DNA from: Rubrobacter sp.
Lineage (GTDB): Bacteria > Actinomycetota > Rubrobacteria > Rubrobacterales > Rubrobacteraceae
Length of the DNA: 11,613 bases
NCBI GenBank assembly: GCA_016781775.1
Contig: JADDPR010000006.1
Location: 1-11,613 of the forward strand
Direction: 5' to 3'
Within the stretch, counting starts at the first letter, position 1; each line of letters starts with the position of its first letter. Shown in pieces: positions 1 through 7,238 of this stretch. A program made the translations under genes and the position numbers. The notes under the pieces are model-generated. The model made no database searches. It was not told where the DNA came from and saw nothing but the letters and a program-made list of their open reading frames with translations.

Positions 1-266
1 TCCTGGCCCTGCACCTCGGGCGGATGAAGGACGCGGAGACGCTCAGGCCCGAGCAGATCTCGGTCGGCAAGCTCAACAACGTCCGCGAGGCCATCGAGAT
101 CGCACGCGAAGCCCGCACCATCCTCGGCGGCAACGGCGTCACCCTCGATTACCCGGTGATGCGTCACATGAACAACCTGGAGAGCGTGAGGACCTACGAG
201 GGCACCGACGAGGTCCACACCCTCATCATCGGCAACGCCGTCACCGGCATCCCCGCGTTCCGCTAA
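1..266 (+). CDS. Acyl-CoA dehydrogenase, glutaryl-CoA dehydrogenase type, C-terminal end (5' partial)
   Basis: The reading frame is open from base 3, so the gene begins before the window; about 87 C-terminal residues are visible. They form the last helices of the acyl-CoA dehydrogenase fold. The pattern LGGNG (FAD/dimer contact loop), then MRHMNNLES, then RTYEGTDEVHTLIIGNAVTGIPAF closely resembles the end of glutaryl-CoA dehydrogenases. In that family the Glu of TYEGT is the catalytic base, and the protein ends in ITGIQAF or similar. The enzyme would oxidise a short dicarboxylyl-CoA such as glutaryl-CoA (to crotonyl-CoA plus CO2) in the cytoplasm, passing electrons to an electron-transfer flavoprotein. 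The stop TAA overlaps the ATG of the GntR gene by one base, which suggests a shared transcript. The exact acyl-CoA substrate is inferred, since the N-terminal part cannot be seen. Confidence 0.88.
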   Translation, partial: LALHLGRMKDAETLRPEQISVGKLNNVREAIEIAREARTILGGNGVTLDYPVMRHMNNLESVRTYEGTDEVHTLIIGNAVTGIPAFR

Positions 267-1009
267 TGAAGCGGCTCGACGGATCGTGGCCGGGCGAGAC
301 GCTTCGGTCTTTGGATAAAACACGCGACAAGGAGAAGCGCGAAGAAAAGCGCGAAGAATACAGTAGACCGCCGACTTCTCAGGAAGCGGTGCTAAGAGAG
401 ATCCGCCAGGCCATCATGACCTGCAGGTTGAAGCCGGGGCAGTGGATCCGCCAATTAGACATCGCAAAACAGCTCAACGTAAGCTCCGTCCCGGTAAGGG
501 AAGCCCTCAACACGTTGGCGGCTGAAGGCCAAGTCGTTCACGAGCGACACCGGGGCTACAGGGTGGTCGAGCTTTCTCGCGAGCAGCTGGAGGAGATATA
601 CCTGGCCAGGAGCCTGCTCGAGAACGAGGTGACACGCCGGGCTGTACCCAAGATGGACGCGGAGCTCGCCCGGCTTCTCGAAGACTTGGTCGGCCGGATG
701 GAACACCTCGCGGCGCTCGACGACATCCTGAGTTACACCGAGGCCAACCGGAACTTCCACTTCCTACTGTTCGAGCGGGCCCGGTTGCCCAGAATCTCCA
801 ATATGATCGAGGTACTATGGCAAAATTCCGAGGCGTACCGCGGGTTGATCGCCGGCCCCACCTGGTACGGGTGGGCTCAAGAAGACCACCAAAAGATCTT
901 GGAGGCTTGCAAGGCCCGGGACGTCGACGGAGCAACCGCCGCACAGGAAGAGCACAGGCAAAATGCCCTGACCAAGATCATCGACCATCTGAAAGAGCCG
1001 AGGGTTTGA
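266..1009 (+). CDS. GntR family transcriptional regulator, FadR/FCD subfamily
   Basis: A 247-residue protein. Residues ~37-100 form the GntR winged helix-turn-helix, with LKPGQWI, DIAKQLNVSSVPVREALNTLAAEG and a GYRV wing. Residues ~107-240 form the all-helical FCD ligand-binding domain. Its usual metal-binding positions are visible as N161, H165 (NRNFH), H208 (EDHQK) and H230 (EEH); the common Asp at the first position is Asn here. FCD regulators typically bind organic acids or acyl-CoA-derived effectors and repress adjacent catabolic genes. The first 35 residues are an unusual Lys/Arg/Glu-rich extension containing KREE twice. The ATG at 266 is chosen because it overlaps the upstream stop (TAATG), implying translational coupling. 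The 3' end overlaps the end of the convergent large-subunit gene by about 32 bases. Likely targets are the neighbouring Mo-hydroxylase genes or its own operon (inference). Confidence 0.93.
   Translation: MKRLDGSWPGETLRSLDKTRDKEKREEKREEYSRPPTSQEAVLREIRQAIMTCRLKPGQWIRQLDIAKQLNVSSVPVREALNTLAAEGQVVHERHRGYRVVELSREQLEEIYLARSLLENEVTRRAVPKMDAELARLLEDLVGRMEHLAALDDILSYTEANRNFHFLLFERARLPRISNMIEVLWQNSEAYRGLIAGPTWYGWAQEDHQKILEACKARDVDGATAAQEEHRQNALTKIIDHLKEPRV
335..358 (+). repeat. Perfect 12-bp tandem duplication inside the GntR gene
   Basis: AAGCGCGAAGAA occurs twice head to tail (335-346 and 347-358) and encodes KREE-type repeats in the charged N-terminal extension of the regulator. Because the unit is 12 bases, copy changes keep the reading frame. 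It looks like a recent slippage duplication in a segment outside the conserved DNA-binding domain. Confidence 0.8.
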
Positions 1010-3313
1010 TTCCGTCTCCGTGGCGCACCAAGGAGCGGACCTGAGCGGGGGTTATGGGTAGAGCCGTGATGCTGCCCGGCAACGAAAGCGCGTCCTCTAC
1101 CGCGCTGCAGATCGCCGCTCCACACCCGGTGGTCCCCCCCTCGCCGGCTCCCTTAACACCAAGAGGATTGTCGGGAGAAGGCGCATCCTCGCAGATCAGG
1201 GTCTCTACCCGAGGGACTTCTCTCGCCGTGGGTTCCAGGTAATCGATAAAGGTCGTGGCCAGCGGCTGCCCCGATTCGTCGTAGCGGAACTCCTCGAGCA
1301 AGGCTCCTCCGAGCCCTTGCGCCACGCCACCCACGAGTTGCCCTTCGACGAGCGTGGGATTGACCGCGCGCCCGATCTCGTAAGCGACGAAGTAGCGCCT
1401 AACTTCTACCCCCCGGTCCCCGGGTCGACCTCCACCTGTGCCAGATGCACGCCGTAGGGGTAGGTCATGTGGTCGACGGAGAAGGTGCGACGGGCGCTCA
1501 GGCCGGGCGCCTCGCCTCGCCTCGCGCTGCTCTGAGGATCGCAGGCGGCCGCGATCTCCCCCAGGGACAGCGACCGGTCCGGGGAGCCCACCACCGCTAC
1601 CCGGGAAGACTCCAGGCGCAGATCACCGACAGAAGCCTCCAACATGTCCGCAGCGACCCGCAGCGCCTTCTCGGCCGTCGCCTTGGCCGCGAGCATCATC
1701 GCGCTGCCTCCTACGACGGTCGAACGGCTCGCCCAGGAGCCTACCCCATCCGGCAAGAGGTCGGTATCGGTGTGCACTACCTCGATGGCTTCCGGGGGGA
1801 CGCATAGCTGGTCCGCGGCGATCTGGGCCATGACGGTTTCGATACCCTGCCCGAGGGAGGCACCCCCGGTGAGCACCCGAACGGAGCCGGTAGGGTCGAC
1901 CTCGACGGTGGCCTCCTCGTAAGGGCCCAGGCCGCTCTTCTCGAGAAAGTAGCCGATGCCGGTGCCGACCAAGCGACCCCGAGCGCGCAGCTCTCGCGCC
2001 TCTTTCTGCCAGTCTTCGAAGCCGGAGCTCGCCAAAGCCTTGTCCAACAACCCCTCATAATCGCCGGCGTCCAGCACAACGTCGGTCGAGAGGGTGGAGA
2101 GCCCCCTCTCATGCGGCATCTCCGAGCTGGAGAGCAGATTTATCCTCCTCAGATCGATCCTATCCACGCCGAGCTCGGCGGCCGCAACGTCCAACAGGTG
2201 CTCGCGGGAGAACGTCGACTCGTAGCGCCCCGGCGCGCGGTAAGTGCCGCAGGGGGTCTTGTTCGTCAGTGCTACGTGGGCGGTGCCCTCGTAGGCCGGA
2301 ATTCTGTAGGGCCCGGGCATCATCGCCAGCGTCAGGTCGGGGACGATGACCCCGTGGGTGCGGATGTAGGCGCCGTTGTCTTGCCGCACCTCGGCCCGCA
2401 GGCCCAGTAGCCGGTGGCCCTCGTCGAAGGCGGCCTGGAGCCGGTGCCTCTGCTCGCGGGAATGGTTGGTCGCCACGAGGTTCTCCTGGCGATCCTCCGT
2501 CCACTTTACCGGGCGCCCCGTCTTGCGAGCCAGGTAAGGGACCAGGAAGTCCTCCGGGTAGAACTCGCCCCTGACGCCGAAACCGCCCCCCGCGTCGGAC
2601 TTTTTCATGCTGATCCGGCTCAGGGGCATATCGAGCATCTGCGAGAGCACGCGCCGGTTGAAATGCGGTACCTTGGTCGAGCCCCAGATGGTGAGGTGGT
2701 CGCTGCCGCGGTCGTACTCGGCCACGAGCCCGCGGGTCTCGAGGGGCACCGCCGAGTGGCGCCCGATCTTGACCTCCACCTCGACCACGTGCGCCGCATT
2801 TTGGAACGCTTCTTCGACGTCGCCGAAGCCCATGGACAAGGTCGCGGCCTTGTTCCCGACCTCTTCCCTGAGCTGCGGAGCGTCCGACTCGATCGCCCCG
2901 CGCGCGTCCAGGGTGACCGGCAGCTCTTCGTACTCCACCTCGATAAGCTCGGCGGCGTCTTCGGCGAGGTAGGCGTCCTCGGCCAGCGCCACGGCGACGG
3001 GCTCTCCCACGTAGCGCACCCTGCCCGTTGCCAGCACGGGCTGCAAAAAGTCGTCGAGCCGGTGCTCGGACCGCGTGCGCACCGGTATGGGCCTCACGTG
3101 CGCGAGGTCCTCGCCCGTGAGCACCGCTTCGACCCCGGAAAGGGAGCGCGCCGCGTCCGCCCGGACGTCGAGTATGCGGGCATGGGCCAGCGGGGATCTC
3201 AGCACCCTCATCCACAGTTGCCCCGGGCGTTCGACGTCGTCGACGAAGTGACCCAGACCACGCAGCAGCCGGCGATCCTCCAGGCGACCGATCCGACGCC
3301 CGACGTTGCTCAT
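978..3313 (-). pseudogene. Molybdenum hydroxylase (xanthine dehydrogenase family) molybdopterin-binding large subunit B, frameshifted
   Basis: Read from the ATG at 3313 this is a near-complete large subunit (about 777 residues if repaired), the subunit that holds the molybdopterin cofactor and catalyses hydroxylation. The N-terminus MSNVGRRIGRLEDRRLLRG and the RYVGEPVAVALAED segment are the a/b-hammerhead domain. Then come AGGGFG (cofactor loop), the Mo-binding domains, and near the C-terminus GAGEGG, whose Glu is the family's catalytic base. The ATG overlaps the stop of the small-subunit gene (ATGA). The frame breaks after residue 635: the run of six Gs (minus strand, 1414-1409) leads to TAG at 1408-1406. 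One base over, the frame continues as VEVRRYFVAYEIGRAVNPTLVEG and runs to the stop at 980-978. Seven Gs would restore a normal VDPxTGxVxV sequence. The loop reads TYRAPGRYE rather than AYRCSFR, so it is not form I CO dehydrogenase. Substrate unknown. Confidence 0.85.
1409..1414 (-). other. Frameshift site: G6 homopolymer in large subunit B
   Basis: The minus strand reads GAC CCG GGG ACC GGG GGG TAG. The homologous position in large subunit A is DPETGAVRI, and in the family generally DPxTGxVxV. Adding a single G gives DPGTGGVEVRRY and joins the two frames. A one-base deletion in a homopolymer is a common sequencing error and also a common real slippage mutation; the window alone cannot decide. 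Confidence 0.8.
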
Positions 3314-3876
3314 TGCCCGTGACCCCCCGCGTCGCGTAGGGGTGAGACGCTGCCGACGCCGCTTCTCGAACCCTCCGGCGCGGCCATCTCCTCGACCGCT
3401 GCTGCTCCGTTCCTGCCTGCGGCGGCTCGCACCGCGTCGATGATGCCCTGGTAACCCGTACACCGGCACAGGTTGGAGGACATAGCTTCTCGTATCTCCT
3501 CGTCCGTGGGGTTGGAGACCTCCCTCAAAAACGCGGTCGCCAGCATCAGAAAACCGGGCGTACAGAACCCGCACTGCAATCCGTGATGGGCGGAGAAGGC
3601 TTCTTGCAAGGGATTGAGCTGACCGTCCGACTCGAGGCCCTCGACGGTCTCGACCTCGCATCCGTCGGCCTGGACGCCGAAAAGGAGGCAGGATCTGGCC
3701 GGAAGGCCGTCGAGCATAACGGTGCAGGCGCCGCAGATTCCGTGCTCGCACCCCAAGTGCGTCCCCGTGTAGGCGAGATCGTGGCGCAGCACGTCGGCGA
3801 GGGTCCGGCGAGACTCGACCTCGATTTCGTGGACGCGGCCGTTAACGGTGATCTCTATGGTATGTGTGTCCTTCAT
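3310..3876 (-). CDS. Molybdenum hydroxylase [2Fe-2S] small subunit (CoxS/XdhC-like)
   Basis: A 188-residue protein of usual family length, carrying two [2Fe-2S] clusters that pass electrons from the molybdopterin subunit to the flavin subunit. The N-terminal plant-type ferredoxin domain has Cys43, Cys48, Cys51 and Cys63 (GCEHGICGACTVMLDG then C). The C-terminal helical domain has Cys102, Cys105, Cys137 and Cys139 (CGFCTPGF ... NLCRCTGYQ). All eight ligands are present. The start is the ATG at 3876, seven bases after GGAGGAG (3890-3884). That ATG overlaps the stop of large subunit A, and the gene's own TGA overlaps the ATG of large subunit B, so the three genes are tightly coupled. The protein ends with about 30 residues of low-complexity Ala/Gly/Ser tail beyond the conserved domain. 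It is the only intact subunit in this operon. Confidence 0.95.
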   Translation of the reverse strand: MKDTHTIEITVNGRVHEIEVESRRTLADVLRHDLAYTGTHLGCEHGICGACTVMLDGLPARSCLLFGVQADGCEVETVEGLESDGQLNPLQEAFSAHHGLQCGFCTPGFLMLATAFLREVSNPTDEEIREAMSSNLCRCTGYQGIIDAVRAAAGRNGAAAVEEMAAPEGSRSGVGSVSPLRDAGGHGQ

Positions 3877-5920
3877 GAACGAACTCCTCCGTGCGCTCGT
3901 GATTCCTTGATCGCGGCCCATAAGCGATCCGGCGTGATGGGTAGCCGGTCGACCTCGATGCCGAGGTGCGACAGGGCGTCGGCCACCGCGTTGGCGATGG
4001 CCCCGGGTGCCCCTATGGTCCCGCCCTCGCCCATCCCCTTGGCCCCGGTCTCGCTGAACTCGCAGGGCGTCTCCAGGAAGATCTCGACGGGTGGTATCTC
4101 CATGGTGGTCGGTATCGAGTAATCGATCAGGGTCGAGGTGACGGGCTGCCCCTCGTCGTCGTAGACCAGCTGCTCGTAGAGCGCCGAAGCGATCCCCTGA
4201 GCAACGCCGCCCCGTACCTGGCCGTCGACTATCATGGGGTTGATCACCACCCCGCAATCCTCCACGACCACGTAACGGTCGATGCGGACGGCGCCCGTCT
4301 CGGGGTCTATCTCCACCACGGCCCCGTGGGTCGCGTTCGAGAACGTGCCCGGAGGATCGAAGCCGGCGTTGGCGTCCAGCGTCCCAAACTCTCCCTCGGG
4401 CAGCAGGTGCGGCTCCACATGTACGGCGCGCGCCGCTTTTGCTACTGTGACGAAGCGGTCGGGCGAGCCGTTCACGAAGACCTTTCCGTCCGCGATGCTG
4501 AGATCACCGGGGGCGGCCTCCAGCATGTGGCTCGCCACCTCCTTGACGCGTTCCGCCAGTAACGCGGCTGCCTTCTTCGTCGCCCCGCCCCCGATAACGG
4601 CGGAGCGGCTGGCGAAGGTGCCCCAGCCGTAAGGCGTGGATTCGGTGTCGCCCTGGCGCACCGTGATGTGATCGGGGCTTATCCCGAGCTCGTCGGCCGC
4701 GATCTGGGCCAACGTGGTCTGATGCCCTTGCCCGTGACCGCAGGTGCCGACCGAGACCGTCACGTGTCCCGACGGATCCATCCTCAGGCGAGCGTTGTCG
4801 CCGCCCGGCGTGACGGCCATCTTCCTGAGGGCGAACGCGCGCGTCCCGTACCCCGTCCGCTCAGCGAAGGAGCAGAAACCGAGGCCGATCAGCCGCCCCT
4901 CGCGGTGCGCGTCCTCCCGCGCTCTCTCCCAACCTCTCGCGTCCATCACCTCGGCGCACTTCTCGAGGGATTCGAGGTAGCTGCCCGGGTCGTAGACGAC
5001 CCCCGTCTGGCTCTCGTAGGGGAACTCTTCGGCGGAGATCAGGTTTCGCCGCCGTATCTCCACCGCGTCGATCCCTACCCGCTTTGCGGCCTTCTGCATC
5101 AGGCGCTCCATGACGAAGGTGAACTGGGGCCGGGATACCCCCCTGTAAGGCGCCATGGGGGCCTTGTTCGTGGTCACCGCCCGCGTCCGATACCAGTAGC
5201 GTGGCAGGCGGTAAGGGCCGGGCATCTCCGTCGCCGCCATGAGAGGTTCGACCCCGCAGGTGAACGGGTAGCACGAGTAGGCACCGACGTCGCAGAGGAC
5301 GTCCGCTTTCAGCGCTAGGATTCGTCCCTCTTCGTCGAAGGCAGCACGTGCCTCGTACCGTTGCTCGCGACCGTGAAACGCCGCCGTGAGGTTCTCTTGG
5401 CGGTCCTCGGCCCATTTCACCGGGCGACCCGTCCGCTGCGCCGCGATGGGCACCAGCACCTCTTCACGGCCGACCACGCACTTCTGCCCGAACCCCCCGC
5501 CGACATCGGGGGCTATGACGCGCAGGCGCTGCTGCGGGATGCCGAGAACGTCCGAGACTGCGGTGCGGACCACGTAGGGCACCTGGGTGGAGGTATGCAA
5601 GACCAGGGTGTCCTCTCGCGCGTCCCACTCGGCCAGGCAGGCCCTCATCTCCATGGGGGCCGCCGACTGGCGCCCCGAGTCGAAGGTCGCACCCACGACG
5701 ACGGGTGCCTGCTCGAATACCTCCTCAAACTCGGGGTCTTCGGGACCGACGACATCGAGCAGCACGTTGTTTGCGGTCCCCTCGTGTACCGTTGGGGCAT
5801 TCTCGACGAGGGCGGTGTCCAGCGACACCACGGGCTGCAAGGGCTCGTACTCGATCTTCACGGCCTCGGCGCCATCCTCCGCGGCGTGGGGAGTGTCCGC
5901 AAGGACCATGGCAACTTGCA
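3873..5920 (-). pseudogene. Molybdenum hydroxylase (xanthine dehydrogenase family) molybdopterin-binding large subunit A, 5'-truncated
   Basis: About 680 residues of a large subunit. Visible are QVAMVLADTPHAAEDGAEAVKIEYEPL (end of the a/b-hammerhead domain), VGGGFGQK (cofactor loop), GHGQGHQTT and GWGTFASRSAV (cofactor contacts), DPETGAVRIDRY, and GMGEGGTIGAPGAIANAV, whose Glu is the catalytic base. Compared with large subunit B, the first ~105 residues are missing: the normal RRxEDxRLLxGxGxY start through RYVGEP. Instead the frame runs back to an ATG at 5981, and those ~20 codons are antisense to the SDR remnant on the other strand, so they are not native. The first in-family ATG is at 5909. 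The hammerhead domain is therefore incomplete and the protein is probably non-functional. The loop reads MAPYRGVSRPQ, unlike CO dehydrogenase. The TGA overlaps the small-subunit ATG. Substrate unknown; a heterocycle, aldehyde or CoA-thioester hydroxylase are all possible. Confidence 0.85.
3884..3890 (-). promoter_or_regulatory. Ribosome binding site of the small-subunit gene
   Basis: GGAGGAG on the minus strand lies seven bases before the ATG at 3876, inside the 3' end of large subunit A. It settles the small subunit's start, because a much longer upstream reading frame in the same phase is only the antisense shadow of its neighbour. Confidence 0.75.
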
Positions 5921-5922
5921 GG
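5910..5922. other. Head-to-head junction of two 5'-truncated genes
   Basis: On the minus strand, family-like sequence of large subunit A begins at about QVAMVLADT (5918 downward). On the plus strand, SDR-like sequence begins at about RAVLPRMKEQGSGSVV (5918 upward). Each gene is missing its N-terminal part, and no intergenic DNA or promoter lies between. The simplest reading is a deletion that removed the divergent promoter region and both 5' ends. An inversion breakpoint or a misassembly would look the same. Confidence 0.7.
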
Positions 5923-6366
5923 GCCGTACTTCCGCGTATGAAGGAGCAAGGAAGCGGAAGTGTGGTCCTCGTGGTGGGCAACGATGGTCTTAAGCCCAGT
6001 TACTGGGAGACCACCGCAGGGGTTGCCAACGCCGCCGATATAAACTTCGCCTCCGCGATGGCGGAGCAGTACGGACCATTTGGCGTGCGCGTCAACACGG
6101 TCAATCCTGGTCCTGTCAATACCGATCGTTGGGGGCAACTCGAGGAAGCATTCGCCCGAGACAAAGGGGTCTCCCGCGAGAGAGCTCACCAACTGACGAT
6201 ACAGAGCCTTCCGCTGAAGTGAATCTGTGAACCGGAGGAGGTGGCCAACGTGGTCGGCTTCCTCGCCTCCCCGAGGGCGAGCTACGTGCACGGCCACCAC
6301 GTGCTGGTCGATGGGGGGCAGCGCAAGGCCCTGATGGACATGTGGACCGAAGGAAAAGAAGGATGA
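5915..6366 (+). pseudogene. Short-chain dehydrogenase/reductase (SDR) remnant: N-terminal half missing and internal TGA
   Basis: The plus strand encodes the C-terminal half of an SDR. LPRMKEQGSGSVV is beta-5 lead-in, then AMAEQYGPFGVRVNTVNPGPVNTDRW, then after the stop EPEEVANVVGFLASPRASYVHGHHVLVDGGQRKALMD, the canonical SDR end. The cofactor-binding N-terminal half (~115 residues, with the TGxxxGxG motif) is absent because of the junction near 5918. At 6220-6222 TGA follows SLPLK and the frame resumes directly with ICEPEEV; family members usually have Arg here, so CGA to TGA is the likely change. At the usual YxxxK active site the sequence reads AGVANAADINF, so Lys is replaced by Asn, as in some atypical SDR subgroups. 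The final TGA (6364-6366) overlaps the CoxG-like ATG. A substrate cannot be assigned. Confidence 0.85.
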
Positions 6367-7181
6367 AGATCCAGAACGAGATCGAGGTGGCAGCGCCTCC
6401 CGACGAGCTCTTCGACGTACTTACCGACGTCGAACGCGTGGCGCCCTTGCTGCCGGGAGCAACCCTCGAAGGGAAGGAGGACGACGACACCTACGCGGGG
6501 ACCGTCAAGGTCAAGGTCGGGCCGATCACCGTCTCTTACCGAGGAACCATCTACTTCCAGGAGCTAGATCACGATGCTCGCCGGGCGGTGATGAGGGCTT
6601 CCGGGAGCGAGGTCAACGGACAGGGCAGCACGGAGGCCACGATAACAGCCACCGTAACGGGCTCGGATTCTAAGAGCGTATTGACTATGGACACGGACAT
6701 GGAGGTGCGCGGGAAGGTAGCGCAGTTCGGCAGAGGCGGCATCCGTACCGTGTCGGGGCGAATCCTCGACCAGTTCGCCCGCAACCTTGAGACCCAGGTG
6801 CTCTCCGGCGGAGGTGCGGAGGGCGAGGCGTCCGAGGAGCCGTCGCGGCACGAACAGGCCGCCAAGACGGACGGAGCTTCGGGCGCCTCTGCCGCGCCTG
6901 CCGCGCCGTCTGTTGCCGCCCCCGACGAGGAAGGGGCGCTCGATATGCTTTCGGTCGTCGGGCTCCCTACACTACGTCAGGCGGCCCCCGCCGTCGTCGG
7001 GCTTGTCTTGGGCGCCGTTATCGGCGTCTTGGCGGCATCCCGAAGGACGACACGCGGTCATCAGGAGAGGCCGCCCAGCCCGGCGGACTACTACGGGCCG
7101 CCGATGGTTTGCGGATCAGTCTACCTGCCTATGCAATGGGACAGGAACACTTTGGGGCAGGGGCGAAGGAAGCTTCGCTGA
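6363..7181 (+). CDS. CoxG-like SRPBCC protein with C-terminal membrane anchor
   Basis: A 272-residue protein. Residues 1-147 match the CoxG family (SRPBCC fold): MKIQNEIEVAAPPDELFDVL, VAPLLPGATLEG, AGTVKVKVGPITVSYRG and GGIRTVSGRILDQFARNL. Residues ~150-190 are a Glu/Ala/Ser-rich linker, and ~206-226 form one hydrophobic helix followed by RR, consistent with a cytoplasmic domain anchored to the membrane. CoxG in carbon monoxide dehydrogenase clusters is linked to membrane attachment or maturation of the Mo enzyme; relatives accompany other Mo hydroxylases, as here. The start at 6363 is preferred over the ATG at 6342: the sequence after it matches the family start, AAGGAAAAGAAGG precedes it, and it overlaps the SDR stop (ATGA). 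The ~45-residue tail after the helix is longer than usual and unfamiliar. A GCGAAG/CTTCGC hairpin (7163-7178) sits just before its stop. Confidence 0.88.
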   Translation: MKIQNEIEVAAPPDELFDVLTDVERVAPLLPGATLEGKEDDDTYAGTVKVKVGPITVSYRGTIYFQELDHDARRAVMRASGSEVNGQGSTEATITATVTGSDSKSVLTMDTDMEVRGKVAQFGRGGIRTVSGRILDQFARNLETQVLSGGGAEGEASEEPSRHEQAAKTDGASGASAAPAAPSVAAPDEEGALDMLSVVGLPTLRQAAPAVVGLVLGAVIGVLAASRRTTRGHQERPPSPADYYGPPMVCGSVYLPMQWDRNTLGQGRRKLR

Positions 7182-7224
7182 TCAGCGGGCATTCCGTGCC
7201 CACCGAGCCCTAGGCGAGCGCGCA

Positions 7225-7234
7225 AGAGGAGGAG
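7225..7234 (+). promoter_or_regulatory. Ribosome binding site of the MFS transporter
   Basis: AGAGGAGGAG lies just before ATGGCAGC at 7239, a strong Shine-Dalgarno match at normal spacing. It fixes the transporter start. The 57-base gap to the CoxG-like gene holds no clear promoter, so co-transcription is likely. Confidence 0.7.
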
Positions 7235-7238
7235 TTGC

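Noticed and set aside
2414..3322. Long plus-strand open frame of 302 codons within large subunit B
   Set aside because: It is antisense to conserved Mo-hydroxylase sequence, and its translation is a low-information mix of Arg, Gly, His and Leu typical of shadows in high-GC DNA.
3313..3751. Upstream extension of the large subunit B frame
   Set aside because: The ~146 codons before ATG 3313 are an alternate frame of the small-subunit gene. The family N-terminus begins at MSNVGRR, and the ATGA overlap supports that start.
978..5981. Carbon monoxide dehydrogenase (CoxL) as identity of the large subunits
   Set aside because: Neither large subunit has the AYRCSFR active-site loop of form I CO dehydrogenase, and no medium subunit is present; only the wider Mo-hydroxylase family can be claimed.
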